From: Nemertoderma westbladi
Taxonomy: Eukaryota; Xenacoelomorpha; Nemertodermatida; Nemertodermatidae
Length of the DNA: 64,000 nucleotides
Assembly: GCA_032718475.1 (NCBI GenBank)
Contig: JAUCBJ010006375.1
Span: forward strand, 1 to 64,000
Direction: 5' to 3'
Positions within the stretch are counted from its first letter, which is position 1, and every line of letters begins with the position of its first letter. Positions 1-12,536 of this stretch are shown here, in pieces. The translations under genes were made by a program, and so were the position numbers. Below the pieces are notes generated by a model. It did no database searches and was not told the origin of the DNA. It saw only the letters and a list, made by a program, of their open reading frames with translations.

Positions 1-3000
1 CGCAGATGGGTCCACGCACCCCCTGTGTACCACAGAAGGGTCCATGCACCCCCTGTGTACCGCAGATGGGTCCACGCACCCACTGTATACCGCAGATGGG
101 TCCACGCACCCCCTGAGTACCGCAGATGGGTCCACGCACCCCCTGTGTACCGCAGATGGGTCCACGCACCAACTGTGTACCGCAGATGGGTCCACGCACC
201 CCCATGTACCCCAGATGGGTCCACGCACCCACCGTGTACCCCAGATGGGTCCACGCACCCACTGTGTACCACAGATGGGTCCACGCACCCCCTGTGTACC
301 GCAGATGGGTCCACGCACCAACTGTGTACCGCAGATGGGTCCACGCACCCCCGTGTACCCCAGATGGGTCCACGCACCCACCGTGTACCCCAGATGGGTC
401 CACGCACCCACTGTGTACCACAGATGGGTCCACGCACCCCCTGTGTACCGCAGATGGGTCCACGCACCAACTGTGTACCGCAGATGGGTCCACGCACCCC
501 CGTGTACCCCAGATGGGTCCACGCACCCACTGTGTACCACAGATGGGTCCACGCACCCCCTGTGTACCGCAGATGGGTCCACGCACCCCCGTGTACCCCA
601 GATGGGTCCACGCACCAACTGTGTACCGCAGATGGGTCCACGCACCCCCGTGTACCCCAGATGGGTCCACGCACCCACCGTGTACCCCAGATGGGTCCAC
701 GCACCCACTGTGTACCACAGATGGGTCCACGCACCCCCTGTGTACCGCAGATGGGTCCACGCACCCCCTGTGTACCGCAGATGGGTCCACGCACCAACTG
801 TGTACCGCAGATGGGTCCACGCACCCCCTGTGTACCACAGAAGGGTCCATGCACCCCCTGTGTACCGCAGATGGGTCCACGCACCCACTGTATACCGCAG
901 ATGGGTCCACGCACCCCCTGAGTACCGCAGATGGGTCCACGCACCCCCTGTGTACCGCAGATGGGTCCACGCACCAACTGTGTACCGCAGATGGGTCCAC
1001 GCACCCCCGTGTACCCCAGATGGGTCCACGCACCCACCGTGTACCCCAGATGGGTCCACGCACCCACTGTGTACCACAGATGGGTCCACGCACCCCCTGT
1101 GTACCGCAGATGGGTCCACGCACCAACTGTGTACCGCAGATGGGTCCACGCACCCCCGTGTACCCCAGATGGGTCCACGCACCCACCGTGTACCCCAGAT
1201 GGGTCCACGCACCCACTGTGTACCACAGATGGGTCCACGCAACCACAGTATACCGCAGATGGGTCTACGCACCCCCTGTGTAATGCAGATGGGTCCACGC
1301 ACCCACCGTGTACCCCAGATGGGTCCACGCACCAACTGTGTACCCCAGATGGGTCCACGCACCCCCTGAGTACCGCAGATGGGTCCACGCACCCACTGTG
1401 TACCACAGATGGGTCCACGCACCCCCTGTGTACCGCAGATGGGTCCACGCACCCCCTGTGTACCGCAGATGGGTCCACGCACCAACTGTGTACCGCAGAT
1501 GGGTCCACGCACCCCCTGTGTACCACAGAAGGGTCCATGCACCCCCTGTGTACCGCAGATGGGTCCACGCACCCCCTGTGTACCGCAGATGGGTCCACGC
1601 ACCAACTGTGTACCGCAGATGGGTCCACGCACCCACCGTGTACCGCAGATGGGTCCACGCACCCCCTGTGTACCGCAGATGGGTCCACGCACCCCCTGTG
1701 TACCGCAGATGGGTCCACGCACCAACTGTGTACCGCAGATGGGTCCACGCACCCACCGTGTACCCCAGATGGGTCCACGCACCAACTGTGTACCCCAGAT
1801 GGGTCCACGCACCCCCTGAGTACCGCAGATGGGTCCACGCACCCACTGTGTACCACAGATGGGTCCACGCACCCCCTGTGTACCGCAGATGGGTCCACGC
1901 ACCCCCTGTGTACCGCAGATGGGTCCACGCACCAACTGTGTACCGCAGATGGGACCACGCACCCACTGTGTACCACAGATGGGTCCACGCACCCCCTGTG
2001 TACCGCAGATGGGTCCACGCACCCCCTGTGTACCGCAGATGGGTCCACGCACCAACTGTGTACCGCAGATGGGTCCACGCACCCCCTGTGTACCGCAGAT
2101 GGGTCCACGCACCCCCTGTGTACCACAGATGGGTCCACGCACCCCCTGTGTACCGCAGATGGGTCCACGCACCCCCTGAGTACCGCAGATGGGTCCACGC
2201 ACCAACTGTGTACCACAGATGGGTCCACGCACCCCCTGTGTACCGCAGATGGGTCCACGCACCCCCTGAGTACCGCAGATGGGTCCACGCACCAACTGTG
2301 TACCGCAGATGGGTCCACGCACCCACCGTGTACCGCAGATGGGTCCACGCACCCCCTGTGTACCGCAGATGGGTCCACGCACCAACTGTGTACCACAGAT
2401 GGGTCCACGCACCCCATGTGTACCGCAGATGGGTCCACGCACCCACTGTGTACCACAGATGGGTCCACGCACCAACTGTGTACCGCAGATGGGTCCACGC
2501 ACCCCCTGAGTACCGCAGATGGGTCCACGCACCAACTGTGTACCGCAGATGGGTCCACGCACCCCATGTGTACCGCAGATGGGTCCACGCAACCACTGTG
2601 TACCACAGATGGGTCCACGCACCAACTGTGTACCGCAGATGGGTCCACGCACCCCCTGAGTACCGCAGATGGGTCCACGCACCAACTGTGTACCGCAGAT
2701 GGGTCCACGCACCCCATGTGTACCGCAGATGGGTCCACGCACCCACTGTGTACCGCAGATGGGTCCACGCACCAACTGTGTACCGCAGATGGGTCCACGC
2801 ACCCACCGTGTACCGCAGATGGGTCCACGCACCCCCTGTGTACCGCAGATGGGTCCACGCACCCCCTGTGTACCGCAGATGGGTCCACGCACCAACTGTG
2901 TACCGCAGATGGGTCCACGCACCCACCGTGTACCCCAGATGGGTCCACGCACCAACTGTGTACCCCAGATGGGTCCACGCACCCCCTGAGTACCGCAGAT

Positions 3001-4490
3001 GGGTCCACGCACCCACTGTGTACCACAGATGGGTCCACGCACCCCCTGTGTACCGCAGATGGGTCCACACACCCCCTGTGTACCGCAGATGGGTCCACGC
3101 ACCAACTGTGTACCGCAGATGGGACCACGCACCCACTGTGTACCACAGATGGGTCCACGCACCCCCTGTGTACCGCAGATGGGTCCACGCACCCCCTGTG
3201 TACCGCAGATGGGTCCACGCACCAACTGTGTACCGCAGATGGGTCCACGCACCCCCTGTGTACCGCAGATGGGTCCACGCACCCCCTGTGTACCACAGAT
3301 GGGTCCACGCACCCCCTGTGTGCCGCAGATGGGTCCACGCACCCCCTGAGTACCGCAGATGGGTCCACGCACCAACTGTGTACCACAGATGGGTCCACGC
3401 ACCCCCTGTGTACCGCAGATGGGTCCACGCACCCCCTGAGTACCACAGAAGGGTCCATGCACCCCCTGTGTACCGCAGATGGGTCCACGCACCCCCTGTG
3501 TACCGCAGATGGGTCCACGCACCAACTGTGTACCGCAGATGGGTCCACGCACCCACCGTGTACCGCAGATGGGTCCACGCACCCCATGTGTACCGCAGAT
3601 GGGTCCACGCACCCACTGTGTACCACAGATGGGTCCACGCACCAACTGTGTACCGCAGATGGGTCCACGCACCCCCGTGTACCCCAGATGGGTCCACGCA
3701 CCCCCTGAGTACCGCAGATGGGTCCACGCACCCACCGTGTACCGCAGATGGGTCCACGCACCCCATGTGTACCGCAGATGGGTCCACGCACCCACTGTGT
3801 ACCACAGATGGGTCCACGCACCAACTGTGTACCGCAGATGGGTCCACGCACCCCCTGTGTACCGCAGATGGATCCACGCACCAACTGTGTACCACAGATG
3901 GGTCCACGCACCAACTGAGTACCGCAGATGGGTCCACGCACCAACTGAGTACCGCAGATGGGTCCACGCACCAACTGTGTACCGCAGATGGGTCCACGCA
4001 CCCCCTGAGTACCGCAGATGGGTCCACGCACCAACTGTGTACCGCAGATGGGTCCACGCACCCACCGTGTACCGCAGATGGGTCCACGCACCCCCTGTGT
4101 ACCGCAGATGGATCCACGCACCAACTGTGTACCACAGATGGGTCCACGCACCAACTGAGTACCGCAGATGGGTCCACGCACCGCACCCCCTGTGTACCGC
4201 AGATGGTACACACACCCACTGTGTACCGCAGATGGGTCCACGCACCCCCTGAGTACCGCAGATGGGTCCACGCACCCCATGAGTACCGCAGATGGGTCCA
4301 CGCACCCACTGTGTACCAAAGATGGGTCCACGCAGCCACTGACTACCGCATATGGGTCTACGCACCCACTGACTACCGCATATGGGTCTACGCACCCCCT
4401 GTGTAATGCAGATGGGTCCACGCACCCACTGTGTACCGCAGATGGGTCCACGCACTCACTGTGTACCACAAATGGGTCCACGCACCCACT
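1..4490. repeat. 30-bp satellite, about 150 copies
   Basis: Head-to-tail 30-bp units share the core GATGGGTCCACGCAC followed by a variable middle (CCCCTGTGTACC, CAACTGTGTACC, CCACCGTGTACC or CCCCTGAGTACC). The array runs off the left edge of the window. A few 29-bp units shift the phase. Because 30 is divisible by three and the unit lacks stops, long open frames appear in several frames on both strands; these are not treated as genes. Longer periods are visible: variant patterns recur after 1170 bp (39 units) and after about 805 bp in the first kilobase. Confidence 0.97.
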
Positions 4491-4920
4491 GATCAAAGGA
4501 ACACAGACCGGTAGATCCACTGATCCAAGGAACACAGACCGGTAGATCCACTGATCCAAAGAACACAGACTGATAGATCCACTGATCCAAGAAACACAGA
4601 CCCTTAGATCCACTGATCAAAGGAACACAGACCGGTAGATCCACTGATCCAAGGAACACAGACCGGTAGATCCACTGATCCAAGGAACACAGACCGATAG
4701 ATCCACTGATCCCAAGAACACAGACTGATAGATCCACTGATCCAAGAAACACAGACCCTTAGATCCACTGATCAAAGGAACACAGACTGATAGATCCACT
4801 GATCCAAGAAACACAGACCCTTAGATCCACTGATCAAAGGAACACAGACCGGTAGATCCACTGATCCAAGGAACACAGACCGGTAGATCCACTGATCCAA
4901 AGAACACAGACTGATCTGTG
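4491..4920. repeat. 31-bp satellite, first block (about 14 copies)
   Basis: Units of 31 bp built on GATCCACTGATC followed by CAAGGAACACAGACCGGTA or close variants. The block abuts the 30-bp satellite with no spacer; the join falls at the word CCACTG, present in both units. It is separated from the larger block downstream by about 470 bp of other sequence. Confidence 0.95.
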
Positions 4921-5394
4921 CTTGGTCTGTGCTATACACAGCTCTCCAGTACTGTTGTCCTACACCTGTCCTCAGGAGTCAGCCTATTGGTCTGTGCTAT
5001 GCACAGCTCTCCAGTACTGTTGTACTACACCTGTCCGTTAGCCATCCCACTGCTACCATACCTTCAACTTCTAGCATAAACATTCGTTACCCCCCCCCCC
5101 CCCCCCCCCCCCCCCCACTTGCCTTTAGAATAAGGCCACCCACCGCTGAATATTAATTAGGCCGCCTACCGCTGAATATAATATAAATTTCTACGTACTT
5201 GATTTACCGGTCTCTGAGCAGATTTTATTTTATTTTAATTAAATTGCTTTTATATACGTTTTTAATATAATAACACCGCTGAAGACGCCCGTAAGGGTGA
5301 AATGCGCATACGGTAAACCATTTAAATTTTTATTTAAACGTGGCAAGACCCTCATCTACTCCCTTATTGTCTCCATGCTCGGAGTCCCCACAAC
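4921..5394. other. Non-satellite spacer with a duplicated segment and a poly-C tract
   Basis: No gene is supported. A segment starting TCTGTGCTATACACAGCTCT is present twice (about 4926 and 4990, 64-65 bp apart, few differences). A run of about 27 C lies near 5091-5117. The words CCGCTGAATAT and GGCC(A/G)CC recur just after the run. The segment interrupts the 31-bp satellite. Confidence 0.6.
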
Positions 5395-8300
5395 CTTAAA
5401 GAACACAGAGTGATAGATCCACTGAGCAAAGGAACACAGACCGGGAGATCCACTGATCAAAGGAACACAGACTGATAGATCCACTGATCCATGGAACACA
5501 GACCGGTAGATCCACTGATACAAGGAACACAGACCGGTAGATCCTCTGATCAAAGGAACACAGACCGATAGATGCATTGATCCAAGGGACACAGACTAAT
5601 AGATCCACTGAGCAAAGGAACACAGACCGGTAGATCCACTGATCAAAGGAACACAGACCGGTAGATCCACTGATCCAAAGAACACAAACTGATAGATCCA
5701 CTGATCCAAGGAACACAGACCGATAGATCCACTGATCCAAGGAACACAGACCGGTAGATCCACTGATCCAAAGAACACAGACTGATAGATCCACTGATCC
5801 ATGGAACACAGACCGGTAGATCCTCTGATCAAAGGAACACAGACCGATAGATGCATTGATCCAAGGGACACAGACTAATAGATCCACTGAGCAAAGGAAC
5901 ACAGACCGGTAGATCCACTGATCAAAGGAACACAGACCGGTAGATCCACTGATCCAAAGAACACAAACTGATAGATCCACTGATCCAAGGAACACAGACC
6001 GATAGATCCACTGATCCAAGGAACACAGACCGGTAGATTCACTGAGCAAAGGAACACAGACCGGTAGATCCACTGATCCAAAGAACACAGACTGATAGAT
6101 CCACTGATCCATGGAACACAGACCGGTAGATTCACTGAGCAAAGGAACACAGACCGGTAGATCCACTGAGCAAAGGAACACAGACCGATAGATCCACTGA
6201 TCCAAAGAACACAGACTGATAGATCCACTGATCAAAGGAACACAGACCGGTAGATCCACTGATCCATGGAACACAGACCGATAGATGCATTGATCCAAGG
6301 GACACAGACTAATAGATCCACTGAGCAAAGGAACACAGACCGGTAGATCCACTGATCAAAGGAACACAGACCGGTAGATCCACTGATCAAAGGAACACAG
6401 ACCGATAGATGCATTGATCCAAGGGACACAGACTAATAGATCCACTGAGCAAAGGAACACAGACCGGTAGATCCACTGATCAAAGGAACACAGACCGGTA
6501 GATCCACTGATCAAAGGAACACAGACCGATAGATGCATTGATCCAAGGGACACAGACTAATAGATCCACTGAGCAAAGGAACACAGACCGGTAGATCCAC
6601 TGATCAAAGGAACACAGACCGGTAGATCCACTGATCCAAAGAACACCGACCGGTAGATCCACTGATCCAAAGAACACAGACCGGTAGATTCACTGAGCAA
6701 AGGAACACAGACCGGTAGATCCACTGATCCAAAGAACACAGACTGATAGATCCACTGATCCAAGGAACACATACTGATAGATCCACTGATCCAAGGAACA
6801 CAGACCGGTAGATCCACTGATCCAAGGAACACAGACCGGTAGATCCACTGATCCAAAGAACACAGAGTGATAGATCCACTGAGCAAAGGAACACAGACTG
6901 ATAGATCCACTGATCCAAGGAACACATACTGATAGATCCACTGATCCAAGGAACACAGACCGGTAGATCCACTGATCCAAGGAACACAGACCAATAGATT
7001 CACTGATCCAAGGAACACATACTGATAGATCCACTGATCCAAGGAACACAGACCGGTAGATCCACTTATCCAAAGAACACAGACTGATAGATCCACTGAT
7101 CCAAGGAACACATACTGATAGATCCACTGATCCAAGGAACACAGACCGGTAGATCCACTGATCCAAGGAACACAGACCAATAGATTCACTGATCCAAGGA
7201 ACACATACTGATAGATCCACTGATCCAAGGAACACAGACCGGTAGATCTACTGATCCAAAGAACACAGACTGATAGATCAACTGATCCATGGAACACAGA
7301 CCGGTAGATCCACTGATCCAAAGAACACAGACTGATAGATCCAATGATTCAAGAAACACAGACCGGTAAATCAACTGATCAAAGGAACACAGACTGATAG
7401 ATCCACTGATCCAAGGAACACATACTGATAGATCCACTGATCCAAGGAACACAGACCGGTAGATCCACTGATCCAAGGAACACAGACCAATAGATTCACT
7501 GATCCAAGGAACACATACTGATAGATCCACTGATCCAAGGAACACAGACCGGTAGATCCACTTATCCAAAGAACACAGACTGATAGATCCACTGATCCAA
7601 GGAACACATACTGATAGATCCACTGATCCAAGGAACACAGACCGGTAGATCCACTGATCCAAGGAACACAGACCAATAGATTCACTGATCCAAGGAACAC
7701 ATACTGATAGATCCACTGATCCAAGGAACACAGACCGGTAGATCCACTTATCCAAGGAACACAGACCGGTAGATCCACTGATCCAAGGAACACAGACCGG
7801 TAGATCCACTGATCCAAGGAACACAGACCGGTAGATCCACTGATCAAAGGAACACAGACCGATAGATGCATTGATCCAAGGGACACAGACTAATAGATCC
7901 ACTGAGCAAAGGAACACAGACCGGTAGATCCACTGATCAAAGGAACACAGGCTGGTAGATCCACTGATCCAAAGAACACAGACTGATAGATCCACTGATC
8001 CAAGGAACACAGACCGATAGATCCACTGATCCAAGGAACACAGACTGATAGATCCACTGATCAAAGGAACACAGACCGATAGATGCATTGATCCAAGGGA
8101 CACAGACTAATAGTTCCACTGAGCAAAGGAACACAGACCGGTAGATCCACTGATCAAAGGAACACAGACCGGTAGATCCACTGATCCAAAGAACACAGAC
8201 TGATAGATCCACTGATCCAAGGAACACAGACCGATAGATCCACCGATCCAAGGAACACAGACTGATAGATCCACTGATCAAAGGAACACAGACCGATAGA

Positions 8301-9030
8301 TCCACTGATCCAAGGAACACAGACTGATAGATCCACTGATCAAAGGAACACAGACCGGTAGATCCACTGATCCAAAGAACACAGACTGATAGATCCACTG
8401 ATCAAAGGAACACAGACCGATAGATCCACTGATCCAAGGAACACAAACTGATAGATCCACTGATCCAAGGAACACAGACTGATAGATCCACTGATCAAAG
8501 GAACACAGACCGGTAGATCCACTTATCCAAGGAACACAGACCGGTAGATCCACTGAGCAAAGGAACACAGACCGGTAGATCCACTGATCAAAGGAACATA
8601 GACCGGTAGATCCACTGATCCAAAGAACACAGACTGATAGATCCACTGATCCAAGGAACACAGACCGATAGATCCACTGATCCAAGGAACACAGACTGAT
8701 AGATCCACTGATCAAAGGAACACAGACCGGTAGATCCACTGATCCAAAGAACACAGACTGATGGATCCACTGATCCAAGGAACACATACTGATAGATCCA
8801 CTGATCCATGGAACACAGACCGGTAGATCCACTCATCTAAGGAACACAGACCGGTAGATCCACTGATCCAAAGAACACAGACTGATAGATCAACTGATCC
8901 ATGGAACACAGACCGGTAGATCCACTGATCCAAAGAACACAGACTGATAGATCCAATGATTCAAGAAACACAGACCGGTAAATCAACTGATCAAAGGAAC
9001 ACAGACCGATAGATCCACTGATCCACTACA
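5395..9030. repeat. 31-bp satellite, second block (about 117 copies)
   Basis: Same 31-bp unit as 4491-4920. Higher-order structure is clear: a four-unit block carrying GATGCATTGATCCAAGGGAC recurs every 124 bp (6284, 6408, 6532), and a TCCACTTATC variant recurs 496 bp apart (7061, 7557; 16 units). Minus-strand open frames full of LDQWIYRSVF-like peptide reflect the absence of stops in the unit and are not genes. Confidence 0.96.
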
Positions 9031-10653
9031 ACGTTATATCTTTTGATCCATTCATTGGAGACCCGTAATTCGACTGATCCTAGACTGTTGCAAATAGATC
9101 TGCTGACAAATTGACAGAAGGGGTTGTGGATCCAATGACAGGCGTTGTAAGGAAATTAGGTGTCATTTATAATTAATTGGAGCAACGAGGAATGGCCAAG
9201 GAGCTGGGGTTGCAGTGGATTCTCATATCCATCAACGTCTGATATAGTGGTGGTTGAATATAAAGGACAATAGTTTCGCGCAATAATATACGTTATTGGG
9301 GGTAAACGAGAGAGGCGTCAATCATAGTTGATAATCAATATTAGGGTTGTATTATGTTGTGGTTAGGGGGCAGCTGGCTGCATACCGCGCATACCTTAAC
9401 CAGCCCACACACGGTGAGGTTGCCAGTCGCTGGGTTCCGGACAAATTCCTTCTCCCCCAATGGAGCCAAACAACGGGTGGTCGAGCATTATCCTGGAATA
9501 ATAACCAAAATTGTATTCAAACTCTTAATAAAATCAACTGAAAACTCATTACAGGGACTTTCATCCCTTTAAAAACGACTTATCTTTCATAAAATTACTT
9601 TATATAGTTATACAATCTTGAAGAAAGGGATAATAACAATCCTAATAGTTTTACAAAAAAGAGAATCCTATTTAATTAATACTAATGTCATTCTCCTTTC
9701 AGCAATGAATCCATAAGGTTGACCCGTGCGATTCTGCAGGAATAAACCAATAAACTGGAAGTAGTTTAACGACCGAATATGAATACAAATCGCATTTGAT
9801 TTCCCAACTAACATGTGTTACCAGCCGCACCACACTGACATCGGTACTTATTGATCCAATGTTTCTGATTCCATGGTTGAACCCACGTCACTATCAAATT
9901 TGTTGACCCCGCCGACCCCATTGTACATTTATTGCGACACAAACACTCGACATCCCCAATAGAAACATTGAGAAATCACGCGTTTAAAGAGCTTTACACA
10001 GGTTCTACCGCTCCCGTGGTAGTATTGTTATATAAGACAAGCAAAAAAACAAAAAACGATACAAAATTTAAAAATATAAAATGGAACAGGGTAGGGTAGG
10101 TAATTAAAAGATATACAAGATGCTGGCGGATTCTGGGAACGTTACAAAATAACAAAAGACCAAGAACATATAGACTTTGAAACTAATTAAATGGATACAA
10201 TGGTAGAAAATAGCGAGATTTGAAATAACTGTTCGCTGCAACAAGAGATATGATGAGCCTCCACGGGGCTGGAGGGATGGTTGAACAGAGGCGAGGGTCT
10301 GTCTTGACACGTATATTCATAAAAGAGTTTATGTCCGTAAGCGAATTTAGCCCGTTTCGGGTGTCTTCAGTCTTCAGTTCAGGTCTTAAAATAAAATTCA
10401 AAGTAAATTTACAAATTAAACGACTATGGGCAGAACGCTTAATTATAGTTAAAGTAGTAAAGTAGTATTATTAATTAGCAACACTGCCCGTCCAGCTTTG
10501 CCTGTTACCTTACCAACTTGCTTATGGGAACTTCTTACTTTTCTGATGGGTGATGAAACTACACTGTTCTGCCATCAGTCACGGTGGAGTAATGACTCCT
10601 CTACAATGCGGTCACTGATTGAAACAATTTCCGTTGGAAGGGTATGATTTAGG
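9031..10653. other. No gene seen
   Basis: Moderately AT-rich sequence between satellites. Open frames are short (up to 72 codons) and show no recognisable protein. Nothing specific can be assigned. Confidence 0.5.
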
Positions 10654-11150
10654 TCCAGTCGTCTAGGTAGGCCAGTCGTCTAGGTAGGCCAGTCGTCTAG
10701 GTAGGCCGGTCGTCTAGGTAGGCCAGTCGTCTAGGTAGGCCAGCCGTCTAGGTAGGGCAGTCGTCTAGGTAGGCCAGTCGTCTAGGTAGGCCAGTCGTCT
10801 AGGTAGGCCAGCCGTCTAGGTAGGGCAGTCGTCTAGGTAGGCCAGTCGTCTAGGTAGGCCAGTCGTCTAGGTAGGCCAGTCGTCTCGGTAGGCCAGTCGT
10901 CTAGGTAGGCCAGTCGTCTAGGTAGGCCAGCCGTCTAGGTAGGCCTGTCGTCTAAATAGGCCAGTCGTCTAGGTAGGCCAGCCGTCTAGGTAGGCCAGTC
11001 GTCTAGGTAGGCCAGTCGTCTAGGTAGGCCAGCCGTCTAGGTAGGCCAGTCGTCTAGGTAGGCCAGCCGTCTAGGTAGGCCAGTCGTCTAGGTAGGCCAG
11101 CCGTCTAGGTAGGCCAGTCGTCTAGGTAGGCCAGTCGTCTAGGTAGGCCA
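10654..11150. repeat. 17-bp minisatellite, about 29 copies
   Basis: Units of CCAGTCGTCTAGGTAGG with scattered variants (CCAGCCGTC, GGGCAGTCG, CCGGTCGTC). Phase is maintained throughout. Confidence 0.95.
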
Positions 11151-11664
11151 GTAATATCATTTGTTTTGATTTTGTGCCTTGATTATCTTTGCCCTAGGGT
11201 CAAAAACATAATAAATGTGTTTTGGAAATCATAAAAATAGTGAGTTTTTCTACGTTAAAGGCATAATCATATCGGCTCTGCCGCCCAAGCCTCCTACCTA
11301 CCTTTATCACCTTCATAGATATTTGGACACACATTTGCACTCCTATTGGCACCGATCGCAACACTAAAAAATAACCAAATTCAAAGGATTTTCACAACAC
11401 AATTTACAAAACGTTTCTGCCAAACAAACAAACACTGTCAATCAAAAGATGTTTAAAAGCATCTCGATGTTACTGCAAATTGTTCAAGATGTCAATAAAT
11501 GAAGCACCTTGATTCTTAATTCGTTATTAAATTGATTATTTAGGAAAACCAATTGATTACAGACACATTGTCTGGGTTGTCCAATACACCACCCGACCAC
11601 AACTATGACTCGTAATCCATCCCCCCACCCCCGCCCCGTTAAATGTACCTTGACTGCCTCGCAT
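11151..11664. other. No gene seen
   Basis: Single-copy-looking AT-rich sequence between a minisatellite and a microsatellite. No splice-flanked open frame was recognised. Confidence 0.4.
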
Positions 11665-12045
11665 GCCACCGCCACCGCCACCGCTACCGCCACCGCCACC
11701 GCCACCGTCACCGCCACCGCCACCGCCGCCACCGCCACCGCCACCGCCACCGCCACCGCCACCGCCACCGCCACCGCCACCGCCACCGCCACCGCCACCG
11801 CCACCGCCACCGCCACCGCCACCGCCACCGCCACCGCCACCGCCACCGCCACCGCCACCGCCACCGCCACCGCCACCGCCACCGCCACCGCCACCGCCAC
11901 CGCCACCGCCACCGCCACCGCCACCGCCACCGCCACCGCCACCGCCACCGCCACCGCCACCGCCACCGCCACCGCCACCGCCACCGCCACCGCCACCGCC
12001 ACCGCCAACGCCACCGCCACCGCCACCGCCACTGCCACCGCCATC
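11665..12045. repeat. (CCACCG)n hexanucleotide microsatellite
   Basis: About 63 nearly perfect copies of CCACCG in 381 bp. Interruptions (CCGTCA, CGCCGCCA, CCAACG, CCACTG, CCATCG) cluster at the ends. It is very C-rich on the plus strand and G-rich on the minus strand. All six frames are open here because the unit has no stop, giving poly-Pro, poly-Gly, Ala-Thr, Val-Ala, His-Arg and Trp-Arg peptides; none is supported as a protein. Confidence 0.97.
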
Positions 12046-12536
12046 GACTGATTGCCATCCTGTTTGCCGCACTTGACACTGAGATTATGGGTGTGGTGTA
12101 GAGAAATCTCTATTGTTGCCTGATTTGATTGACTGATAGAATGTAGCGAGTGGAACGCGGCGCGGCTAATGAGACTAGTTATTATCGCGGAGATGACGCA
12201 AACAGGCAACAAGGGCTGCGGTCGCAGCACACAGTGAAAGTGTCACCAACACTATTTGCTAAAGAGAGAAATAAACTAGTGCTCGGTATAAGTAGCGTTA
12301 GTCACTCACAGAAACACTGCTAATGAGCTCCAGGGACCACCAACGTAGTTGTTCTAATTAGAGACAGGTGGTTGAGGCTGTCAATCATTCGTAGAATACA
12401 ATTCATTCGATTGGCAAAAGATTGTATGAAGAGAAAAATATAAACTGTCAATATAAAATAATAATATATTGCGAGGGAGTACATTATTTAGACAATGGGC
12501 AGTTGCAATCGGCAATAATATAACACAAGGAGGGCA
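12046..12536. other. No gene seen
   Basis: Unassigned sequence between the hexamer microsatellite and the 37-bp satellite. Confidence 0.4.

Noticed and set aside
25-4339. Long open frames on both strands (up to 1032 codons)
   Set aside because: They follow a 30-bp satellite without stops; the same peptide words appear in shifted frames and on the opposite strand. No start context, introns or conserved domain.
4456-8933. Minus-strand frames rich in LDQWIYRSVF
   Set aside because: Product of the 31-bp satellite, which has no minus-strand stops and cycles through all frames.
11484-12230. Poly-Gly, poly-Pro, Ala-Thr and Val-Ala proteins
   Set aside because: All six frames are open across a CCACCG microsatellite.
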